From Candidatus Nitrosotenuis chungbukensis (GTDB lineage Archaea; Thermoproteota; Nitrososphaeria; Nitrososphaerales; Nitrosopumilaceae), in the NCBI RefSeq assembly GCF_000685395.1, contig NZ_AVSQ01000021.1:45642-109641 (forward strand): DNA of 64,000 bases, written 5' to 3'. The position numbers and the translations under genes are program-made. Positions 34,242-42,479 of the stretch are shown piece by piece. Under the pieces are notes generated by a model. It made no database searches. It worked only from the letters and a program-made list of their open reading frames with translations, and was not told the origin of the DNA. Within the stretch, counting starts at the first letter, position 1. Each line of letters opens with the position of its first letter.

Positions 34242-34592
34242 ATGTCAAAAGATACCAAAGCAAAAGATTGGGATAACTTGTGGGGCGAATACATGGAACT
34301 GCTAAAAAAATGGACGCAGTCATTTCAGACATTACAGAAAATCAGTGCAGAGGTGCAAGCAAAGTACAACGAAGTGTCCGCCAAGGCACTAAACGAGTCC
34401 AGCGAAAAGACACTCAAAGAGTTCTATGAAAACTGGCAAAAGACAATGAACGAGGCAAGCCTGAATGCCACCAAGCAGTTTGGGCAGAACTGGCAAAAAA
34501 TAACAAACCAGCCGGGAATCGACCAGATGAAAGTATACGGGGACCTGATGAACACCTTTGCCGAGACATGGCAAAAAATGTGGAAAAAATAA
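34242..34592 (+). CDS. Helical protein, possibly phasin/PhaE-like
   Basis: A 116-residue, entirely helical, Lys/Gln/Trp-rich protein with a repeated WQK pattern (FYENWQKTMNE, FGQNWQKITNQ, FAETWQKMWKK). I start at ATG 34242 (MSKDTKAKDWDNLW); a GTG at 34197 would add 15 residues with no helix. The repeated amphipathic helices with Trp resemble phasins or the PhaE subunit of class III polyhydroxyalkanoate synthase; no phaC is in the window. A distant functional parallel is the helical protein at 39338. Confidence 0.55.
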   Translation: MSKDTKAKDWDNLWGEYMELLKKWTQSFQTLQKISAEVQAKYNEVSAKALNESSEKTLKEFYENWQKTMNEASLNATKQFGQNWQKITNQPGIDQMKVYGDLMNTFAETWQKMWKK

Positions 34593-34616
34593 ATCCCAAA
34601 AATCCCCTTTTCTTAT

Positions 34617-35507
34617 TTACCGCTTTTTTCCTATAATCAAATCCACCTTGTATCGGAGTGCCGCCCTCTGGTGCAATTTGAGATTCCACGGGAGATACGC
34701 AGGATTTTTTGTTTCCTTTGATATTGAGAACCCAAGCCGCCCAAGTTCGATTCGCACCGACTCTTCGTACAGCGGCTCTCTGACTGACTTTTCCCCACGC
34801 TCAAAATCATACGGGTCGGAAAGAACCAAAAATCCGTCTTTCTTCACCTGTTTTGAGAGAGACCTTAGGAAAAGTTTCGGCTCTATTATTTCAAATAAAT
34901 TCAGCCCAATCACGGAGTCAAACTTTGCCTTTCCAAACGGGTGGGATAGTGAGTCTGCCACAAAATAATCCACGTTTTCAGAGTCGGACTTTTTTGCAAT
35001 CTCAATTGCATGATACGACTTGTCAATTCCAAAAACATTGTGCAATTTTGCCATATGTCGGACCATTATTCCTATGGAGCACCCATGCTCCAGAACAATT
35101 CCGGAAGACGGGATTTTATCTAGGGATTTTTTTACCACGTCATAAAACTTGGATTTTTTGTTTTTCTCGTATATTGAAGACCATCTTTTTTCCACCAAGG
35201 ACACGTCTGTGCGGTTCTTTGGTATGGAACCAAGCTTTTCCTTGATGTAGATCTTTAGCCTTTGGGTGGAAGCCTTCGCGTACAACGTTCCGCCCAACCT
35301 AGGCCTGTTTGAGAGATAAGTAGCAAAATCATCCCATAGGATCGGGATTTTGTCAATGATTGGAAAACGCAGATCACATCCAGTACAGAGCAAAAACCCT
35401 TCTCTGATTTCGCCGTCTTTTTTTAGGACTTCGAGTGAGAGTTTTTTTCCGCACCTCATGCAGCGGATGTGCTTTAGACTCGATTCATGCAAACCAGTTT
35501 TACTCAA
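34617..35507 (-). CDS. Methyltransferase with Trm112-like zinc domain
   Basis: A 296-residue protein. The N-terminus is a zinc ribbon of Trm112 type (IRCMRCGKKLSLE, LLCTGCDLRFPI, IDKIPIL), then a class I methyltransferase domain with motif I VLEHGCSIGIM (residue about 145), the FGIDKSYHA acidic motif and VIGLNLFEII. In RlmA/Trm9-like enzymes such a fusion activates the methyltransferase. Substrate unknown. It is convergent with the phasin-like gene and its 5' end faces the divergent gene at 35581 across about 70 bases. Confidence 0.78.
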   Translation of the reverse strand: MSKTGLHESSLKHIRCMRCGKKLSLEVLKKDGEIREGFLLCTGCDLRFPIIDKIPILWDDFATYLSNRPRLGGTLYAKASTQRLKIYIKEKLGSIPKNRTDVSLVEKRWSSIYEKNKKSKFYDVVKKSLDKIPSSGIVLEHGCSIGIMVRHMAKLHNVFGIDKSYHAIEIAKKSDSENVDYFVADSLSHPFGKAKFDSVIGLNLFEIIEPKLFLRSLSKQVKKDGFLVLSDPYDFERGEKSVREPLYEESVRIELGRLGFSISKETKNPAYLPWNLKLHQRAALRYKVDLIIGKKR

Positions 35508-35580
35508 AACGGATTTTGGATTAATACTTATTTTGAAAATCCAGTTAATGTTAAATGGGAACTACCCAAAGTCACTATCG

Positions 35581-36774
35581 ATGACTGAGCAAGAAGAGTT
35601 TGCAGACGCGCTGCTTGACCAGATTTCAGTCGAGACAAACGAGGAGCACGACATTGCCACATTATCCTCAAGAATAAGGGAGGATCCCGACTTTAAGGTA
35701 AGATTTGACTCGCCCAAGCAGATTTCAGACCAGATAGCGCCGGGGCTAAAGCAGAAAGTCGCCGAGTTTACAGGGATCGGCGTATCGCCAGATGTGACAA
35801 TAGAGTTTCCAGGCCTAGACGAGCTAAAGGAGATAAAGGGGAAGAAGGTCTTTGCGACGCCAGACGCAAGGGAGTTTGTAGACAGGCTGTTTTTGGCAGT
35901 TGCAAAGCAAAACAGGCAGGGGATTGCAGACTTGGTAAAGCAGGACACTGCAAAATTTCTGGCATACTCGACATATGCAAAATCATACATTTCAAAAATT
36001 TCCACTACATATGGCGACTATTTGGATTCAAAAATATACATAAACAATTTTGTCCTGTCAAGCTATCCTCAGATAGTCCTGCACAAGCAGGGCCCCCCGT
36101 ATGAGTCAAGGTACGAGATGATAAAGTCAGGGTATGTGGGCGCCCTAAAGATGACCATACTGGAGGAGTTGGTCCACTCCATCCAGAACAACCTGTACGA
36201 GGAAAACAAAAAGGCGGTAATCGAGGTAAACAGGATAAACGAGGACCTGGCAAAAATAATTCTCGCCCTAGACGATACAACAGTTACAAGGCTTTCAGAC
36301 TACCTGCAGCTGCCCGCAGTCCCAGACGAGTTTCCAATCGCAAAGAGGGCAAACCTGTTTTTCATGCTAAACCCGGATAACTTTATCGTAAACGTCCTGG
36401 GGCCAGACGTGATGACGTTTACCAAAGTCGAGATAGACCCGACAATCCAGCAGATGGTCCCGCAGATTTTGGAAATATATCAGAGGTGGCTCCTCCCCAT
36501 CCAAAGGCATCATGCGGCGTTTTCCACAATGGAGGGAATGGCAGAGTTCTCAGTCCAGAACATCCTCAAAGACGACGAGGACTTTCACCAGTATCTGATG
36601 ACGTTTATGGGAACTGACATCTCGTCATACCAGGTCAGAAAGAACATGGGAAAGGACTTTACCGAGGCAGTATTTGCCAAACACGGCAAGGAAACTTTTC
36701 AGATTTTGATAAGAAACCCTCCCACCACAAGGGAGCTCAAAGACCCGCAGCTGTACCTGAAAAGAGCGCCATAG
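35581..36774 (+). CDS. Conserved hypothetical protein with EELVH and HHAAFSTMEGM motifs
   Basis: A 397-residue protein. I start at ATG 35581 (MTEQEEFADALLDQI); an upstream extension to 35350 runs antisense through the methyltransferase gene and is not coding. Two conserved-looking motifs, LEELVHSIQNN (about residue 198) and QRHHAAFSTMEGMAEFSVQ (about 307), resemble the metal-binding and gluzincin-like helices of zinc-dependent hydrolases, but no exact HExxH is present. The gene precedes a SirB1-like gene by nine bases. Function unknown. Confidence 0.7.
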   Translation: MTEQEEFADALLDQISVETNEEHDIATLSSRIREDPDFKVRFDSPKQISDQIAPGLKQKVAEFTGIGVSPDVTIEFPGLDELKEIKGKKVFATPDAREFVDRLFLAVAKQNRQGIADLVKQDTAKFLAYSTYAKSYISKISTTYGDYLDSKIYINNFVLSSYPQIVLHKQGPPYESRYEMIKSGYVGALKMTILEELVHSIQNNLYEENKKAVIEVNRINEDLAKIILALDDTTVTRLSDYLQLPAVPDEFPIAKRANLFFMLNPDNFIVNVLGPDVMTFTKVEIDPTIQQMVPQILEIYQRWLLPIQRHHAAFSTMEGMAEFSVQNILKDDEDFHQYLMTFMGTDISSYQVRKNMGKDFTEAVFAKHGKETFQILIRNPPTTRELKDPQLYLKRAP

Positions 36775-36783
36775 TCATTTCAG

Positions 36784-37608
36784 ATGAGCGACAAGTTCGA
36801 TCCGTTTGTTGCAGAGTGGATTTCGTTTTCCTCAGACCCAAGGTACAACCTGGTGGAAAAATGCCTCAAGCTTGCGCAGATACTGGAATACCCAAACCTG
36901 AACATACAGGAGCAGATAGAAAAGATCAACCAGATTGCAAAGTCGCTAAAGGTTTTGCTATCAGATGTGAAGAACCCCACGTATTTGATATCAATGCTAA
37001 ACGAGTACCTCTTTGAGACACTTGGATTCAAAGGGGACATAGACGACTATTATGATCCAAAAAACAATTTCCTAAACGAGGTGCTGGACAAAAAAAGCGG
37101 CATACCGATTACGCTTTCAATAATTTACGTCGAGGTCGCAAAAAGAATCGGCTTGAACCTTACCATTGCGGGATTTCCAAGCCACGTTGTTGTAAAGTAT
37201 AACGAGGAGATGGTGCTAGACCCGTTTGGTGGCGGCAGGCTGCTAGACGTTGAGGACCTAAATGAAATTTTATATCAAAACTTTGAGGAAGAGATCGAGT
37301 TCTCGCCTGAAATGCTAGACGAGTTGCCAGACGACAAGGCGCTAATCAGAATACTGCGAAACCTGAAGAGCTCGTACGCCCAGTCATACGCGTATGACAA
37401 GGCGATGAGGTGCACAAACATGATCCTAGCAGTAGAGCCAGACTCCCCAGATGAGATCCGCGACAAGGGAATACTAGAAGAGAGGCTGCTAAACTACGAA
37501 AAGGCGCTCGTATACCTAAACAGGTATCTTGAGATTGCGCCAGAGGCGCCAGACGTGGACTATATTTTAGAAATGATAAGAAATGTGAGAGATAAGATTA
37601 ATCAATAA
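36784..37608 (+). CDS. SirB1-like transglutaminase-fold protein with TPRs
   Basis: A 274-residue protein of the SirB1 family: residues 90-190 show the transglutaminase-like core (NNFLNEVLDKKSGIPITLSI, IAGFPSHVVVKY, VLDPFGGGRLL) and residues 205-270 form TPRs (KAMRCTNMILAVEPDSPDEI, KALVYLNRYLEIAPEAP). The catalytic Cys is not seen at the usual site, so it may be an inactive binding fold. It overlaps the minus-strand mini-gene by 11 bases at its 3' end. Confidence 0.78.
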   Translation: MSDKFDPFVAEWISFSSDPRYNLVEKCLKLAQILEYPNLNIQEQIEKINQIAKSLKVLLSDVKNPTYLISMLNEYLFETLGFKGDIDDYYDPKNNFLNEVLDKKSGIPITLSIIYVEVAKRIGLNLTIAGFPSHVVVKYNEEMVLDPFGGGRLLDVEDLNEILYQNFEEEIEFSPEMLDELPDDKALIRILRNLKSSYAQSYAYDKAMRCTNMILAVEPDSPDEIRDKGILEERLLNYEKALVYLNRYLEIAPEAPDVDYILEMIRNVRDKINQ

Positions 37609-37768
37609 TCGATGTGATGTCTTTGCCACTTTTGACTTGGGAAATTTCGTGTCTTGCAAGCTTGTTACGCAGTGCCTTTTTTAGGACGTCCACTTCGTTT
37701 CTCAGGGCGGCAATTTCGTCCTCTAGCTTGGCGACGCGTTCATAGATTGTTTCTCCTTCTGAACTCAT
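37598..37768 (-). CDS. Coiled-coil mini-protein (56 aa)
   Basis: A 56-residue frame from ATG 37768 to TAA 37598. Residues 8-38 form a heptad coiled coil (YERVAKLEDEIAALRNEV, DVLKKALRNKL), with Leu/Val at a and d positions, and the rest is a short charged tail. It probably dimerises; whether it binds DNA or a partner is unknown. It is convergent with the SirB1-like gene. Confidence 0.6.
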   Translation of the reverse strand: MSSEGETIYERVAKLEDEIAALRNEVDVLKKALRNKLARHEISQVKSGKDITSIID

Positions 37769-37837
37769 GATATGACAGTCAGAAAAAGAGCTTAAAAATT
37801 TATGGGTGAATTTTTGTGTATCTTGGTCAGTTTTTTG

Positions 37838-37999
37838 TTACAAATCAAACTCTTGGTTGCAAGAGGCACACTTTGCGTGCTCGGCGCCGACCTGACCTAT
37901 TAGGAAGATTCGACCAACCGTTTGACATTTCGGACACATGCCAGTTGTGACATTTTTCGGGGCTGTCCTGATTATTTTCTGAGTCTTTCGGCGTCCCAT
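37838..37999 (-). CDS. Zinc-ribbon mini-protein (53 aa)
   Basis: A 53-residue, basic N-terminus (MGRRKTQKIIRTAPKN) followed by a four-Cys zinc ribbon: CPKC near residue 22 and CASC near 44. The basic start plus ribbon is the layout of nucleic-acid-binding or ribosome-associated zinc proteins of archaea. Too short for normal gene calling, but the composition and the two CxxC make it a confident gene. Confidence 0.72.
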   Translation of the reverse strand: MGRRKTQKIIRTAPKNVTTGMCPKCQTVGRIFLIGQVGAEHAKCASCNQEFDL

Positions 38000-38047
38000 A
38001 GTGAAGCAAATCATGCATGGTCTATTAAATTTAAGGATTCGGTATCA

Positions 38048-38683
38048 TCATACGATATGAATCAGGTCTTTTAGCTTTCGTCTTGAGCGCGGGCCGCGCT
38101 TTTGCGCAGGATACCCGATGCAGAGAAGCGACGACGGCTTGAGATCAGTCCCGATTGCATCCATTACTTTTTCCTCGTCAAACATCCCTATCCAAATTGA
38201 GCTCAGGCCCAGAGCGTGTGCTGCCAGCTGTGAGTATGCTGCGGCAAGTGTCGCGTCCTGGATTGCAAACTTTGCCAGGATTTCAGGCGGAAAGTTGAGC
38301 TTTACTCGCGACGGGTTTTTGCAAAAGACAAGCACGACTGGCGTGTTGACGTGCGGCTGGTTGTTTGCCGCCTCGACTAGTTTTTCTTTTGTTTTTGGAT
38401 CCCTGATATAAAAAATTTCAAAGCCCTGAAAGTTTCCGGCAGTAGGCGCAGTGTCTGCTGCTGCAAGTATCTTGTCGATTTTCCACTCCTCCACCATTCT
38501 CGTGTTGTCAAACTTTCTAGTAGATCGCCTTGAGGCCATGACCTTGAACAGATCCTTGTCCTGGACTGTTTTTTTTGGCTGTGATGTGAGAATTGCATTT
38601 AGGAGATTTTGTCGCACCTCCACGTCCTTGGTTGAGGCATCAGACGGCACGTATTCCTTTGGGTAGGTCTTGCTGGTTTTCAT
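38048..38683 (-). CDS. Nitroreductase-family flavoprotein
   Basis: A 211-residue nitroreductase-fold protein. The FMN-binding start MASRRSTRKFD (about residue 49), the PTAGNFQGFEIFYIRD stretch and the C-terminal GLSSIWIGMF and ...LKPSSLLCIGYP are the family signatures. It reduces nitro groups, quinones or another acceptor with NAD(P)H. The N-terminal 45 residues are an extension without clear fold. The start overlaps the stop of the upstream 96-residue gene (ATGA), so the two are co-expressed. Confidence 0.82.
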   Translation of the reverse strand: MKTSKTYPKEYVPSDASTKDVEVRQNLLNAILTSQPKKTVQDKDLFKVMASRRSTRKFDNTRMVEEWKIDKILAAADTAPTAGNFQGFEIFYIRDPKTKEKLVEAANNQPHVNTPVVLVFCKNPSRVKLNFPPEILAKFAIQDATLAAAYSQLAAHALGLSSIWIGMFDEEKVMDAIGTDLKPSSLLCIGYPAQKRGPRSRRKLKDLIHIV

Positions 38684-38970
38684 TTCCTAATCTCCTCCAG
38701 ATGTTTTTTTATGACTTGGGTCGGCACCTCAAATATCTTACTGTCCTGTAATCGAAACTGTGTGATGTCAGAATTTACCAGTATGGCGCTAAATTCGTCT
38801 TCTAGTTCTACTTGGCCGGTGGTGTTTTTTGAAAGTATGTCGTAGAGGCGATCGATTTCGTCCTTGCTCATAAACACCACATGCTCCTCATCTTCGTCTG
38901 TTCCCTTCCAGACAAGGCGGCAGGCATCCTTTGACGAATACGATGACTCGATTCTTAAAAATTCTGCCAT
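38680..38970 (-). CDS. Conserved hypothetical protein upstream of nitroreductase
   Basis: A 96-residue, charged, cytoplasmic protein (GTDEDEEHVVFMSKDEIDRL; FAILVNSDITQFRLQDSKIF-like pattern as SAILVNSDITQFRLQDS). No family is recognised. It overlaps the nitroreductase gene by four bases on the same strand, so a shared function in redox metabolism is possible. Confidence 0.65.
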   Translation of the reverse strand: MAEFLRIESSYSSKDACRLVWKGTDEDEEHVVFMSKDEIDRLYDILSKNTTGQVELEDEFSAILVNSDITQFRLQDSKIFEVPTQVIKKHLEEIRK

Positions 38971-39025
38971 GTCCTATGAATTTACATGGTTTATGACTAT
39001 TAAATCTAAAAAAATAAAGCGATTC

Positions 39026-39160
39026 CTAGAGTGTTGCTAGGAATGCACCTATTCCAGCACCCACGCCAATTCCTAGGACAAAGAACAATGCGTCCCAGGC
39101 CATGACTTTTCTAAATGGTGCTCGAACCTGATAGTTCCAGTGAGCTTGTTTTTGATTCAT
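39026..39160 (-). CDS. Single-helix membrane mini-protein (44 aa)
   Basis: A 44-residue protein: polar N-terminus (MNQKQAHWNYQVRAPFRK) and one Gly-rich membrane helix (LFFVLGIGVGAGIGAFLATL). The frame is intact with ATG and TAG and lies in a gap of 370 bases. Such single-helix minis often are subunits of respiratory or transport complexes; none can be named here. Confidence 0.6.
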   Translation of the reverse strand: MNQKQAHWNYQVRAPFRKVMAWDALFFVLGIGVGAGIGAFLATL

Positions 39161-39337
39161 GATCATAGTTCAATATCCATGCAGATAGAGCTTAGTCAGC
39201 TGGTTTGATGACAGGTAAGCTAGTTTATTGACGTTTGCGCCCAAATGACCATCCAATGAACGCATGTGTCATCATGGAGGAACAAAGTACAGCAATACTT
39301 ACTAGTAAAGACGACGTATGTAAGAGGCAGGATGTAA

Positions 39338-39757
39338 TTGGCAAAAAAATCAGCTGAAAATGGAATTTCCGTTTGCGATATTTTAAAAGACAATACGACT
39401 AAGGTAATCAGAAAGCTCGAATCCCAGATTCCACAAAACATTCAGGCGTACTCTGACCTGTACACCCACTACCTTCACCTGCTAGACGACTATTTTGGGA
39501 CGTGTTATCTGTGGCAAAAGCAGTATTTTGACAGACTAGGACTTGACAGTAAAGCGCTCAACGCCATCAACGATTACTGGAATACAGTAACAGACTTGTA
39601 CTGTACGCAAATCGACATGATCACAAACGCCCAAAAGTCCAACATCGATACGCGTGAAAAAATGATAGACATGTGCGACCAGTACATTCACCAGGCCCTA
39701 GATTATTACGGCAAGGTCTTTTCTCAGGCGCTGTCCAAAATAAACGAGAAAAAATAA
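39338..39757 (+). CDS. Helical hypothetical protein (139 aa)
   Basis: A 139-residue, all-helical, Tyr- and Asp-rich protein (YSDLYTHYLHLLDDYFGTCY, YFDRLGLDSKALNAINDYW). It starts at TTG 39338. It has no signal or membrane segment. Two or three conserved-looking Tyr/Trp positions in each helix recall phasins or the helical protein at 34242, but identity is not obvious. Function unknown. Confidence 0.6.
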   Translation: MAKKSAENGISVCDILKDNTTKVIRKLESQIPQNIQAYSDLYTHYLHLLDDYFGTCYLWQKQYFDRLGLDSKALNAINDYWNTVTDLYCTQIDMITNAQKSNIDTREKMIDMCDQYIHQALDYYGKVFSQALSKINEKK

Positions 39758-39880
39758 GACATCGGTAATTTACCATACAAGTGAAAGCATCTATTAAAAA
39801 ATATTTTTCCAAATTGTTTTTTGAATTCGGATGTAATCTGGAAAACTCTTTTTATGCAATTACACGGCGAAACAAACTCA

Positions 39881-41182
39881 ATGAATCAAAAACTACGGCT
39901 AGCTTCATTGCTATTGATGCTACCATTGTTCACGGCTGCATTGACTACACATGCCTATCAGGAAGCTGATGCCGAAAGGGCTCAGGGTTCAGTAGGCTAT
40001 GTGGGCCCGAAGAGTTTTGGCTCAAAAAACGCAGTTAAAATCTGCGGTGATGAGCTATGTTCTGCAAAGGCAAAGTCATCTATCATGTCTGATAAAATGA
40101 TATCGAACAAGAAAATGTCTGACAAAATGATATCGGACAAGAAAATGTCTGACAAAATGATATCGGACAAGAAAATGTCTGACAAAATGATGTCAGATGA
40201 GATGGTAAAATCGTCAGAGCATGCACTAAAACTTTCAAGAACAAATGTTCCAGCTACCATACCTCTTCACAAGGGTTGGTACAACGGACAATCAGTGTAC
40301 TACATCATAACTGATTCAAGTGAGCAAAAGCACGCCGACATCATAACTGAGAAACAGGGATGGAGGGTAGAACTTGCGCCACTGCTGGCAACCACACCGA
40401 CAGATGCACTATCAAAGACATACATCTTTACTAACGGAGTCAAAGGTGATGGAATTCACGGATTCCAAGACGAGATCTTTACAAGCACTCCCGCACAGCC
40501 AGAAACCTACAGCGCGCTGACATCGCACACTCATGTAACATGGAATGACGGAGTAAAAGCAGAGACCCTAGATTCTGAAGAGAAGATCATGGCAGCAGAA
40601 AAAGCAGACAAGATAACACTAACAGATCTGCCAGTAGTGATCAACATGCCTCAGATAATGTGGCCGGAAGGACATCTACAGGTAAGAGAAAACAAGAACA
40701 TCTCCGATGAGACACCATATGTCGGAGGACAGATCACCGACATCAATACAGAGAAGATGACGGTGACATTTGTTGCCCACAGGGGCTGGGGTCCAGATGG
40801 TAGAACCATTTACTATATTGTAACTGATGCCACGCCAGAGATGCCAGCTGAGATGATGGGGGTTGTAACCTCACCAACATCAGCCAGACTAATTGCAAAT
40901 TCTGCAGCAGTTGACCTATACCAGTTCATGAATGGTGTAAAAGGCTCAGGCCCGATGGGATTCCAAGCAGGAATTGCAGCGGCAGCGCCAGGCGACGCAA
41001 ATTATTCACCGATGTGGAGAATATTCATGATTGGGTGGAAAGACCAGCCATCGGCAATGATTCTTGAGAATCTAGACGACATCAATGCGCTGAGAAGTGA
41101 AGGAAAAATCGATGTGAGTCTGGCAAGGCCAATGGACAAAGACCACATAGTGAACTGTCCATTCATTGATCCGTTCCAATAA
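39881..41182 (+). CDS. Exported M-S-D-K repeat protein with duplicated domain (long form)
   Basis: A 433-residue exported protein; start ATG 39881 gives a clean signal peptide (LRLASLLLMLPLFTAALTTHA). Next comes KICGDELCSAK, then ten five-residue MSDK/ISDK repeats (residues 69-110). The rest is two copies of a domain of about 130 residues sharing GW--G-S/T-I/VYYI-TD, FTNGVKG-G and GFQ--I motifs, separated by a link with NMPQIMWPEGH. The short paralogue at 3012 has only the first part. Duplicated domain is probably a surface binding domain; no catalytic residues are evident. No operon partner. Confidence 0.82.
   Translation: MNQKLRLASLLLMLPLFTAALTTHAYQEADAERAQGSVGYVGPKSFGSKNAVKICGDELCSAKAKSSIMSDKMISNKKMSDKMISDKKMSDKMISDKKMSDKMMSDEMVKSSEHALKLSRTNVPATIPLHKGWYNGQSVYYIITDSSEQKHADIITEKQGWRVELAPLLATTPTDALSKTYIFTNGVKGDGIHGFQDEIFTSTPAQPETYSALTSHTHVTWNDGVKAETLDSEEKIMAAEKADKITLTDLPVVINMPQIMWPEGHLQVRENKNISDETPYVGGQITDINTEKMTVTFVAHRGWGPDGRTIYYIVTDATPEMPAEMMGVVTSPTSARLIANSAAVDLYQFMNGVKGSGPMGFQAGIAAAAPGDANYSPMWRIFMIGWKDQPSAMILENLDDINALRSEGKIDVSLARPMDKDHIVNCPFIDPFQ
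40085..40204 (+). repeat. 30-bp tandem repeat (two MSDK units per copy)
   Basis: Four near-identical units of 30 bases, AAAATGTCTGACAAAATGAT plus ATCGGACAAG, in the plus strand. Each unit encodes ten residues (KMSDKMISDK). The middle units are identical, so the array was recently homogenised, unlike the degenerate array at 3015-3380. Confidence 0.88.
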
Positions 41183-41243
41183 CGGAATACTCTTTTTTTT
41201 TCTTTTTACATGAACAGAGACAGGGTTGATTTTTGTTCCAAAA

Positions 41244-42341
41244 CTATTCTTCTTTGTCAACTGTCAGATGTTGCGCCTTGCGTCCAGGACGCACTATTTT
41301 CTCTTCTGGAATGTGTTGAAGAATTATTTTTGCAGTATCCATGCTCCTTTTGACAAGATCCCTTGCGCCTGACTTTAGGCCGTCGCTTTTTTCAACATAT
41401 GAGATATTGCGTTCCATGTCCTCCGCATCCCATCCCATGGTGTGAGCTATAAACGGGAATGGTGGAAACACAAATCCCAGCTCTGCAAAAAACCCAAGCA
41501 GGTGTCCTGCCACGTCTTGGACGTTGTCCTGACCTCCAGTTATGATAAAGCTTGCAACCTTGTTTTGGATCAATGCCTTGTTGTTTATGGTGATTTGGTT
41601 CTGAACGCAGTTCATCCTTTCAATCATCTTGTGGTACAGCGAGCTTGCAGCGCCCCAGCGAATCGGCGTTGAAACTATCACCACGTCAGCCCAGTGAATT
41701 AGCGCCTCATACACCTGGGCAAGCTGGTCTGTCTCGTCCATTTGTGTAATTGAGCACGGCCAAGTGCACGCAAATGCGCTCTTTGAATAATACCCCTCGC
41801 AGGCCCTAAACTTCAGATCGTTTAGTCGGATAAACATTGTTTGTGCGCCAAGATCCTTTGCGTGATCAACTGCGACCTGGAGCAGTTTCTCAGATGTTGA
41901 ATATCGCGGGTTTTTTGCATCCATTACGGTAGTAGAGATACCCACCACTCGCAGTGGTCCGTCCTCACGCTTTACTGGACGCGCCAACGGATGGGGAGGA
42001 TGAGGGGCCTTTTGCCGCGGAGTTACGGGATTGATGTTGACATAGAGGTGATCGTTTTCAATTTTTAATTCAAATTGCGGCACCCTGTCTTCATCAAACC
42101 CAGGTTCACCAAATCCAGTAATCCTGTGAAATTTCCAATTGTGCCATGGGCATATGATATAGTCATCATCCAGTTTGCCACTCCCAAGCGGTCCGCCGGC
42201 ATGATTGCAAAAATTAGAGACTGCCCCAAACTTGCCTTCACTGTATGACACTGCAATTACGGCAGTACCAAGAGTTACTTCTCTCAGCGGAGGATCCTTT
42301 AGCGAGTCGACGTGACCCAGATCAGCCCAAGTTTTTTCCAA
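41244..42341 (-). CDS. Rieske 2Fe-2S domain fused to flavodoxin-like FMN reductase
   Basis: A 365-residue fusion. Residues 1-110 are a Rieske ferredoxin with the cluster motifs CNHAGG (Cys45, His47) and CPWHNW (Cys64, His67). After a Pro/basic linker (RQKAPHPPHPLARPVK), residues 130-330 are an NADPH-dependent FMN reductase/flavodoxin-like fold (VVGISTTVMDA, STPIRWGAASSLYHKMIERM). It could pass electrons from flavin to Rieske or the reverse. Its start faces a divergent luciferase-family gene, 138 bases away, so the two may form a two-component monooxygenase. Unusual as a single polypeptide. Confidence 0.8.
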   Translation of the reverse strand: MEKTWADLGHVDSLKDPPLREVTLGTAVIAVSYSEGKFGAVSNFCNHAGGPLGSGKLDDDYIICPWHNWKFHRITGFGEPGFDEDRVPQFELKIENDHLYVNINPVTPRQKAPHPPHPLARPVKREDGPLRVVGISTTVMDAKNPRYSTSEKLLQVAVDHAKDLGAQTMFIRLNDLKFRACEGYYSKSAFACTWPCSITQMDETDQLAQVYEALIHWADVVIVSTPIRWGAASSLYHKMIERMNCVQNQITINNKALIQNKVASFIITGGQDNVQDVAGHLLGFFAELGFVFPPFPFIAHTMGWDAEDMERNISYVEKSDGLKSGARDLVKRSMDTAKIILQHIPEEKIVRPGRKAQHLTVDKEE

Positions 42342-42479
42342 CCATTATGATCAGCAACCGAAAACTAAAAACATTTAATGATAAACACGCGTGAGTTTTT
42401 TAAAACTACACCGTTCATTAGTTATATAGCCAGTCACCACATTGATTTCGTGTCCGACTTTGGCATTGGATATAAGCAA

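Noticed and set aside
35350..35580. N-terminal extension of the hypothetical at 35581
   Set aside because: Lies antisense in the methyltransferase gene and has no coding character.
40085..40204. CRISPR-like array
   Set aside because: Units are contiguous without spacers and encode protein in frame.
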